From positions 1 through 7,939 of the forward strand of contig JALZVN010000316.1 in assembly GCA_023299965.1 (NCBI GenBank): a stretch of 7,939 bases of DNA. The letters run 5' to 3'. Positions 1-4,705 of this stretch are shown here, in pieces. The notes beneath the pieces are model-generated. The model was not told the origin of the DNA and searched no databases. It was given only the letters and a program-made list of their open reading frames with translations. The position numbers and the translations under genes were made by a program. The DNA is from Saprospiraceae bacterium (lineage in GTDB: Bacteria > Bacteroidota > Bacteroidia > Chitinophagales > Saprospiraceae). Each line of letters starts with the position of its first letter. Within the stretch, counting starts at the first letter, position 1.

Positions 1-105
1 TCTCATCTTTCTCTCCTTTTGCAGAAGAGATGGAATTAGCACCTTTGTCCAATGGACCGGTTGCTAAGGTGTCATAGGGCCATATCCCTCAACCTTTCTA
101 GATAA
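1..105 (-). promoter_or_regulatory. SAM-I (S-box) riboswitch aptamer, reading leftward
   Basis: Read on the minus strand, this stretch has the conserved order of the SAM-I class. TTATC (105-101) pairs with GATGA (7-3) to close helix P1. It continues with AAAGGTTGAGGGA, TGGCCC and ATGACACC, then GCAACC closing P2. A P3 hairpin GTCC-ATT-GGAC lies at 57-47, followed by the GGTGCTAATTCC block. P4 pairs TCTCTTCT (30-23) with AGGAGAGA (17-10), with one G-T wobble. The aptamer is complete; the expression platform and regulated gene lie beyond the left edge. In Bacteroidota this class normally controls methionine biosynthesis or methionine/sulfur uptake genes, switching them off when S-adenosylmethionine is plentiful. 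The identity of the downstream gene cannot be seen. No convincing promoter was found at 106-215 for the leftward transcript. Confidence 0.93.
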
Positions 106-215
106 TTCAGTTATTTAAAGAACTTTTGCGTAAGGTATGTTTAACAAGATTACTTTTTATGTAACCAAATAACTTTAACAAAACCTTAGGATTGTTTTCA
201 CAGAGTAGTTTTTTT

Positions 216-360
216 GGGGCGTCCACAGCTTTTCATTTTGCGGAAAAAGCAAAAATGAAAAAGCTGCTGTCGGGCTCTGCGTGACGCTGCCTACCGGCAA
301 GCAGGTCCGTTGTCACTTCGGTGCTCCGCACATCTCCCTATGTCGATTCACTTCGATCTC
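216..360. repeat. Probable dispersed intergenic repeat, hairpin-rich
   Basis: The block starts after a T-run with GGGGCGTCC, holds a long AT-rich hairpin (226-266), resumes with GTCGGGCTCTGCG, and continues through several short inverted repeats: TGCC-TACC-GGCA (288-299), GTGC-TCC-GCAC (321-331) and TCGA-TTCACT-TCGA (343-356). Its base composition is sharply GC-richer than the AT-rich DNA on either side. From memory, intergenic elements of the type GGGGCGT-hairpin-GTCGGGCT, and palindromes close to CTGCCTGCCGGCAGGCAG, recur in many Bacteroidota genomes; this copy would be a degenerate one. That is recollection and cannot be verified from one copy. Boundaries are approximate and the strand is undetermined. 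Confidence 0.5.
226..266. repeat. Long inverted repeat (hairpin) inside the 216-360 element
   Basis: The left arm, 226-241, reads CAGCTTTTCATTTTGC. The right arm, 249-266, is its reverse complement except for two extra A residues, giving about 16 base pairs with two single-base bulges. The loop is the seven bases at 242-248. The AT-rich hairpin sits between GGGGCGTCC and GTCGGGCT, so it may be the variable insert of a repeat family. It has no following T-run, so a role as a simple rho-independent terminator is not obvious. Confidence 0.75.
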
Positions 361-536
361 TTAGCCGAAGTTTTAGGCTACTCTTGGAACTAGATTCATG
401 TATTTAATTGTCTCTGTATCAACTGTCCGCACCCGATATGGTCAGGAAAGGTCCTGCTGGAGCTGAGGGCTGTGCAACTAGGAGGTTGATTTAAAAGATG
501 TTTAGAAAAAGGCTATAAAATAATATAAGATTTGGA

Positions 537-549
537 GTTCCAGCGGAAC
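537..549. repeat. Short palindrome GTTCC-AGC-GGAAC
   Basis: A perfect 5-bp inverted repeat with a three-base spacer, set in TTTGGAGTTCCAGCGGAACGTTCT. I have the impression that similar GGAGTTCCAGCGGAACG strings recur between genes in Bacteroidota, which would make it a trace of a dispersed element, but a single copy cannot show this. It lies 72 bases downstream of the stop of the thioredoxin gene and is too short to be a convincing terminator. Confidence 0.35.
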
Positions 550-620
550 GTTCTGTTTGCAATATTAAGTGAATCTGATAGCTCAGGGCAGCCCTTGACG
601 ATCATTCCAATTGTAAGAAT

Positions 621-1862
621 CTACAACAATTTTTCTATCTCTTCAAGGTTTCTTGTTGTGATTATTATTTTGTTGTCTGGTGAAATCAACATGTAGTTGG
701 GGAATCTATCGATGTTCAATAAACGCATTATTTTTTCTTTCGCTATTCCATTGGTCCAAGAAATATTTTTTTCTTCCATAAATGCTGTTATGTTAGAAAT
801 ATCATCGCCGTAATTTAATCCTATTATTTGCAGGACATTGGATTTGTCTTTTGCTAGATTTTTTAGTTCTGGAACAGATTGAATACAGCCCTTGCACCAT
901 GTGCCCCAAAAGTCGAGCAAGGTGTATTTGTTTTCTTTTTGAAGTTGATCTAAGGTAGTTATTTCACCAGAAATTGTCTCTATTTCTAAGTCTCCAATAT
1001 CATCACCAATGCCTAGGGGTTTAACGTAGTGTCGGTCACTAATAGTTATATCTAAGAATTTTCCTGCGGGGTCTATATTAACTACTTCATAAATTTCATT
1101 GCCTAGTTGTATTTGAACATTTTTTTTGTACACTACTGCGCCTTCATGAGAGATTGAATCTTGTCCGTAGCTGCCAATCATTATTCTATCTTGATCTTCA
1201 TCGTTGAATAAACCATTGCAATCCCAGTCGTATAAACCGATTTTGATAGCGCTGCCATTCAGCCAAGTATCAGTAAGCTTGTTGTTCATTCTTAGATCTC
1301 CAAGCCAATAATCAAATGATGCGAGATTGTTGTCATCTACTTGTGGTCCCATGCTCAAAAAAATAGATTCAGCTTGTTTTTTTCGTTCTGCTGATAGCTT
1401 AGGGTAGAAAAATTTAATGGGAAAGCTTGCTTCAACATTCTTTGAATGCTTTAGGTAAACAATTAGCGTAGAATCGGATTTGAACTTTAATGGTTGTCCA
1501 TCATCCGAAAAGTCTAAGTTGTGATTATAGTCTACATATACAATTGGAGATTTAGAAGCGTAATTTCCGAAAAGGAATACGGTACAATCCTCAATGGCAG
1601 GATCCTCCCACCCCGTAAAGTAGTTGAATGCAACAGCTGTATCGCGTACATGGAAATTTTTAGGATATTTTATTTTGTATGAATTTCTTTCATACTCTAT
1701 TATATTATTATCGTGCATGGCAACAAGTTTCATGAATCCGATATTCTTGTCCGTCAAAAAGTGATATTCTGGGTCAAAATTTATCCTTAAGGTGTCTTGG
1801 GCACTTGCATAAATCGATGAAAATAGGAGTAGTAAAATGAAATATGGCTTGGTCTGGTTCAT
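621..1862 (-). CDS. Exported TlpA-like thioredoxin-fold protein
   Basis: A 413-residue protein with a Sec signal peptide (about residues 1-21, cleavage likely at ASA|QD, a common Bacteroidota form). Residues about 24-285 are a beta-rich region I do not recognise. It carries two Asp/Asn-rich loops, at 111-121 (DYNHNLDFSDD) and 212-225 (DWDCNGLFNDEDQD), that resemble calcium-binding DxDxNG loops. Residues about 286-413 form a thioredoxin domain of the TlpA/ResA type, with the active site WCKGC (Cys323, Cys326) after LLDFWGT and the cis-proline at Pro388 in RFPNY. It is predicted to act outside the inner membrane as a thiol-disulfide reductase or oxidoreductase; the substrate is unknown. The CXXC is intact, so it is probably active. 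The gene stands alone, divergent from thyA and flanked on both sides by repeat-like DNA. TAATATTTG (1907-1899, minus) is a poor -7 candidate with no clear -33 box. The start ATG is chosen because the signal peptide follows it directly. Confidence 0.88.
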   Translation of the reverse strand: MNQTKPYFILLLLFSSIYASAQDTLRINFDPEYHFLTDKNIGFMKLVAMHDNNIIEYERNSYKIKYPKNFHVRDTAVAFNYFTGWEDPAIEDCTVFLFGNYASKSPIVYVDYNHNLDFSDDGQPLKFKSDSTLIVYLKHSKNVEASFPIKFFYPKLSAERKKQAESIFLSMGPQVDDNNLASFDYWLGDLRMNNKLTDTWLNGSAIKIGLYDWDCNGLFNDEDQDRIMIGSYGQDSISHEGAVVYKKNVQIQLGNEIYEVVNIDPAGKFLDITISDRHYVKPLGIGDDIGDLEIETISGEITTLDQLQKENKYTLLDFWGTWCKGCIQSVPELKNLAKDKSNVLQIIGLNYGDDISNITAFMEEKNISWTNGIAKEKIMRLLNIDRFPNYMLISPDNKIIITTRNLEEIEKLL

Positions 1863-1953
1863 TGGCTTTAGTTTTTAAGTATATAGAATTCGAATGTACA
1901 AATATTATTGTTTGGTTTAAGTCTTTTTTTGAATCATGATCATCTATATGGTA

Positions 1954-2140
1954 GGGGCCTCATTGCATACTTATGAGTGCATCTTGTAGGTTGGGAAAAA
2001 CATAGGTTAGGATTCATATCCCCGGACAAAGGATGGACAGGGCGAGCCTGATAAGGATCGGTCCCGACTCCTTCAGTCGGGACGGGAGCGACAGCGGACC
2101 CCGAAACAGCCTGGTCCCGATTTTTCATCGGGATGGCCCC
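1954..2140. repeat. Palindromic intergenic element with inverted ends and two hairpins
   Basis: The element begins with GGGGCC (1954-1959) and ends with its complement GGCCCC (2135-2140). Inside are a perfect 9-bp hairpin, GTCCCGACT (2061-2069) with AGTCGGGAC (2075-2083) around a five-base loop, and a 7-bp hairpin, TCCCGAT (2115-2121) with ATCGGGA (2127-2133), extended by a G-T wobble to 2114-2134. A short CAGG/CCTG hairpin lies at 2038-2050. The right half is much more GC-rich than the surrounding DNA. It lies between two divergently transcribed genes and has no T-run after either hairpin, so it does not look like a terminator. A dispersed Bacteroidota intergenic repeat or a structured RNA are both possible; I recall similar AGCCTGATAAGGATCGG-containing elements in this phylum but cannot name the family. 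Confidence 0.6.
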
Positions 2141-2181
2141 AAAGAATTATTATGATGGAAATAGTCTTCGTGTTGATGGTA

Positions 2182-2209
2182 TTGACTCTGCACAAGTTTT
2201 GTACATTTG
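2182..2209 (+). promoter_or_regulatory. thyA promoter, Bacteroidota type
   Basis: TTG at 2182-2184 serves as the -33 box and TACATTTG at 2202-2209 is a full match to the -7 consensus TAnnTTTG, with a 17-base spacer. Transcription would begin near 2214-2216, leaving a leader of only about ten bases before the ATG at 2226. This placement argues strongly against any thyA start upstream of 2209. Confidence 0.75.
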
Positions 2210-2225
2210 CGGAAAACCTGCCATA

Positions 2226-3020
2226 ATGAAGAAATACTTGGATCTGTTGTCTCATATCATGGAGAAAGGCGCGGATAAGTCTGATCGTACTGGGACGGGG
2301 ACTCGTTCTGTGTTTGGTTATCAAATGCGTTTTGACTTAGAGGAGGGCTTTCCGATGGTGACGACTAAGAAGGTGCATTGGAAATCTGTGGTGCATGAGT
2401 TGCTGTGGTTTTTGAAAGGGGATACGAATGTGAAGTACTTGCAAGAGAATGGGGTGCGTATCTGGAATGAGTGGGCGGATGAAGATGGTGACCTAGGACC
2501 TGTATACGGGCAACAGTGGCGTGCTTGGAGCTGTGAGGATGGGAGTGTGATAGATCAGATAGCACAAGTGGTGGAAACGATTAAGTCCAATCCGGACTCT
2601 CGGAGGATTATCGTAAATGCATGGAATGTGGGCGATCTGCCTAAAATGGCCCTGAGTCCGTGTCATTGCTTATTTCAGTTTTATGTGGCGAACGGCAAAT
2701 TGAGCTGTCAATTGTATCAAAGGTCTGCGGATGTATTCCTTGGAGTACCATTTAATATAGCATCATATGCTTTGTTGACTATGATGATCGCTCAAGTGTG
2801 TGATCTTGGTTATGGGGATTTCGTGCATAGCTTCGGGGATGTACATTTATATAGTAATCATATAGAGCAAGCTAAACTGCAATTGACAAGAGATCCATTT
2901 CATTTGCCAAGGGTAAAGATCAATCCTGAGAAAAAAGATATTAACAATTTTGTGTTCGAAGATTTTGAATTGGTTGATTATCAACATCACGCACACATAA
3001 AGGCTCCTGTAGCTGTATGA
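2226..3020 (+). CDS. thyA: Thymidylate synthase ThyA
   Basis: Converts dUMP and 5,10-methylenetetrahydrofolate to dTMP and dihydrofolate in the cytoplasm, for DNA synthesis. The 264-residue protein has the same length as the E. coli enzyme, and its key residues fall at the same numbers: Arg21, Glu58, Trp80, Tyr94, catalytic Cys146 in SPCHCLF, Arg126-Arg127 (phosphate binding from the partner subunit), Arg166, Asp169, Asn177, His207 and Tyr209. The frame is open from an ATG at 2133, but that start lies inside the palindromic element and upstream of the promoter, and would add 31 residues the family lacks; 2226 is therefore preferred. No Shine-Dalgarno sequence precedes it. A dihydrofolate reductase gene, often next to thyA, is not present here. 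The gene appears to be a single transcription unit ending before the actA promoter. Confidence 0.97.
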   Translation: MKKYLDLLSHIMEKGADKSDRTGTGTRSVFGYQMRFDLEEGFPMVTTKKVHWKSVVHELLWFLKGDTNVKYLQENGVRIWNEWADEDGDLGPVYGQQWRAWSCEDGSVIDQIAQVVETIKSNPDSRRIIVNAWNVGDLPKMALSPCHCLFQFYVANGKLSCQLYQRSADVFLGVPFNIASYALLTMMIAQVCDLGYGDFVHSFGDVHLYSNHIEQAKLQLTRDPFHLPRVKINPEKKDINNFVFEDFELVDYQHHAHIKAPVAV

Positions 3021-3096
3021 TAACAGGCTGAATGGCAAACAAATATGAGTTATCTGCGTAAGGGAATAATAATAAGCCAAAAATGATGCGACTACA

Positions 3097-3119
3097 CTAT
3101 TTAGAAATAGTCTAAATAG
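3097..3119. repeat. AT-rich 9-bp inverted repeat between thyA and actA
   Basis: CTATTTAGA (3097-3105) and TCTAAATAG (3111-3119) are perfect reverse complements around AATAG. The element is 77 bases after the thyA stop and about 20 bases upstream of the actA -33 box. It could be a weak terminator for thyA, although it is AT-rich and not followed by a clean T-run, or a binding site for a regulator of the act operon. The sequence does not decide between these. Confidence 0.5.
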
Positions 3120-3139
3120 GTTTGGTTGTGAGTATCATA

Positions 3140-3170
3140 TTGGTTAAGATTCGTACGAGTTATATATTTG
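3140..3170 (+). promoter_or_regulatory. act operon promoter, Bacteroidota type
   Basis: TTG at 3140-3142 and TATATTTG at 3163-3170 match the -33 and -7 boxes with a 20-base spacer, at the long end of the usual range. The predicted start near 3175-3177 gives an mRNA leader of about 57 bases before the actA ATG at 3233. The downstream bases TTTGCGG repeat those following the thyA -7 box. Confidence 0.65.
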
Positions 3171-3186
3171 CGGTGACAAATATATG

Positions 3187-3202
3187 ACACTTCGTAAAGT
3201 GT
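3187..3202 (+). promoter_or_regulatory. Hairpin in the actA mRNA leader
   Basis: ACACTT (3187-3192) pairs with AAGTGT (3197-3202) around CGTA, a perfect 6-bp stem with an extra G-T wobble outside. It lies about ten bases from the predicted transcript start and 30 bases before the actA ATG. It could stabilise the 5' end of the mRNA or be a DNA operator just downstream of the promoter; neither is proven. Confidence 0.4.
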
Positions 3203-3232
3203 TAAAATCATTGTCTACAAACTACATAACAG

Positions 3233-4663
3233 ATGATTAAAAAGTCATTATTTTTCAAGTATATCCTCCTTTTAGTTTTAGGGCTTTCGTTCTATTCGAC
3301 TCATGCTGCTAGCAAAGAGGACGGGAAAGCTTTGTTTAAGCAATATTGTGCTCAATGCCACAATAAAAACATGAAAGATAAGCTAACAGGACCGGCTCTT
3401 GGTGCTGTCGAAGAAAGATGGGAAGGGAGAGAAGAGTTGCTATATTCTTGGATTCGAAATTCACAAGAAGTAATTGCCTCTGGTGATGAATATGCTGTTA
3501 ATTTATATAATGAGTATGGCAAAAGTGTGATGAATCCTTTTACATTTTTGGAGGATGATCAGATAGAATCGATCTTGACTTATGTAAACTGTATGTACGA
3601 TGGATCATGTGATCCTAAAGTATTAGCAGCAGCAGCTGGAGGTGCTGCAGTTGGAACCGGAGTAGCGGTTGAAGAGTCTAGTAATAACTTCTTATATATA
3701 GCACTGTTTGTGATTTTGGGTTTGCTTGCCTTAGTATTGGCTAGAATAACGGCAAATCTAAACTACCTCTCTAAAGTAAAAGAAGGAAACGCACCTGCTA
3801 CTAGAGGAACCCTAGCTGATATCCTAACTTCTAAAGGAGTTGTTGGATTTTTGGTTTTTGCTTTAATTGTATTTGCAGGATACACTACTATAAATAATGC
3901 GATTGATCTGAATAGGCAGCAAACTTATGCGCCAGATCAACCAATCAAGTTCTCACATGCTATGCATGCAGGCTCACAAAAGATTGATTGTCAGTACTGT
4001 CACGATGGTGCACGTAGATCAAAACATTCAGTAATACCAGCTGCGAATACTTGTATGAATTGTCACAAGGCAATTAAGAAGGGTAGTAACTATGGTACCG
4101 CAGAGTTATCTAAGATATATGCATCAGTGGGATACAATCCGATTAATGATACGTATATGAAGGAAGAAACTAGAATGAATAACGATTCTGTTAAGGCAGT
4201 CTTTACGGAATGGATATCTTCTAACTTCAAGGCAGATAATGGATTAGCTGAAGAAGATGAATTAAATGATGCAGGTATGCGTGTTGTTGCAGAGCAATTG
4301 GATGGAATAGTAGGATCATTGACTTCTGATGTCAAAGAGTCCTTATATGGTCCAATTCCATGGGTAAGAATACACAATTTACCAGATCACGTTTACTTTA
4401 ATCATGCCCAGCACGTAACGGTGGGTAAAGTAGAGTGCCAAGAGTGCCATGGTAAAGTAGAAGAGATGGAAGTAGTATATCAACATTCTCCTTTATCGAT
4501 GGGATGGTGTATCAACTGCCACAGAAAGACGGATGTGAAGTTTGCTGAGAACGAATACTACAAGGCATACGAAAACTATCACGATCAAATGAGATCCGGA
4601 GATAGAGAGTCTGTCACAGTGGAAGATATAGGCGGTCTTGAATGTCAGAAGTGCCACTATTAA
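3233..4663 (+). CDS. actA: Alternative complex III multiheme cytochrome c subunit ActA
   Basis: The heme-bearing subunit of the quinol-oxidising alternative complex III, passing electrons toward a periplasmic cytochrome or directly to a terminal oxidase. The 476-residue protein has a Sec signal peptide (cleavage near THA|AS, residue 25) and an N-terminal mono-heme class I cytochrome domain with CAQCH (39-43), Met100 being a likely axial ligand. Two membrane spans follow (about 152-170 and 203-219) around a basic loop that should be cytoplasmic. The C-terminal domain is pentaheme: CQYCH (253-257), CMNCH (274-278), CQECH (402-406), CINCH (426-430) and CQKCH (471-475), the last one residue from the end. 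There are thus six CXXCH sites. About 90 residues separate the third heme from the conserved GPIPWVRIHNLPDHVYFNH segment, and part of this is acidic. First gene of the operon, 42 bases before actB, with no Shine-Dalgarno sequence. Confidence 0.93.
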   Translation: MIKKSLFFKYILLLVLGLSFYSTHAASKEDGKALFKQYCAQCHNKNMKDKLTGPALGAVEERWEGREELLYSWIRNSQEVIASGDEYAVNLYNEYGKSVMNPFTFLEDDQIESILTYVNCMYDGSCDPKVLAAAAGGAAVGTGVAVEESSNNFLYIALFVILGLLALVLARITANLNYLSKVKEGNAPATRGTLADILTSKGVVGFLVFALIVFAGYTTINNAIDLNRQQTYAPDQPIKFSHAMHAGSQKIDCQYCHDGARRSKHSVIPAANTCMNCHKAIKKGSNYGTAELSKIYASVGYNPINDTYMKEETRMNNDSVKAVFTEWISSNFKADNGLAEEDELNDAGMRVVAEQLDGIVGSLTSDVKESLYGPIPWVRIHNLPDHVYFNHAQHVTVGKVECQECHGKVEEMEVVYQHSPLSMGWCINCHRKTDVKFAENEYYKAYENYHDQMRSGDRESVTVEDIGGLECQKCHY

Positions 4664-4705
4664 TAATAGAATAATACAATTTAAGCATATAATCATATTG
4701 ATATT

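Larger units (their letters stand above)
106..620. other. Gene-free stretch with repeat-like and palindromic DNA
   Basis: No reading frame here looks like a protein, and no tRNA or rRNA is visible. Positions 106-215 are AT-rich and probably hold the promoter for the leftward riboswitch transcript, though no good TAnnTTTG box is present. Positions 216-360 form a GC-richer hairpin-rich element (listed separately). Positions 361-620 contain a short palindrome at 537-549 and a second short one (AGGGC-A-GCCCT) near 585-595, but are otherwise unexplained. The stretch also contains the 3' flank of the convergently placed thioredoxin gene; no hairpin followed by a T-run that would make a clear terminator was seen. 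Confidence 0.6.

Noticed and set aside
106..215. Promoter for the leftward riboswitch transcript
   Set aside because: No TAnnTTTG box with a correctly spaced TTG was found on the minus strand; only poor partial matches such as TAATCTTG occur.
216..600. Remnant of an insertion sequence
   Set aside because: No transposase-like reading frame, no terminal inverted repeats at suitable spacing and no target duplication were seen.
1940..2128. A minus-strand open frame of 62 codons
   Set aside because: It lies almost wholly inside the palindromic element, has no promoter or family resemblance, and its composition follows the repeat's GC-rich hairpins.
2061..2134. Two GC-rich hairpins as rho-independent terminators
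   Set aside because: Neither is followed by a T-run, and neither flanking gene ends here: both point away from this element.
2133..2225. N-terminal extension of thyA
   Set aside because: It contains the thyA promoter and the end of the repeat, and the family does not have it.
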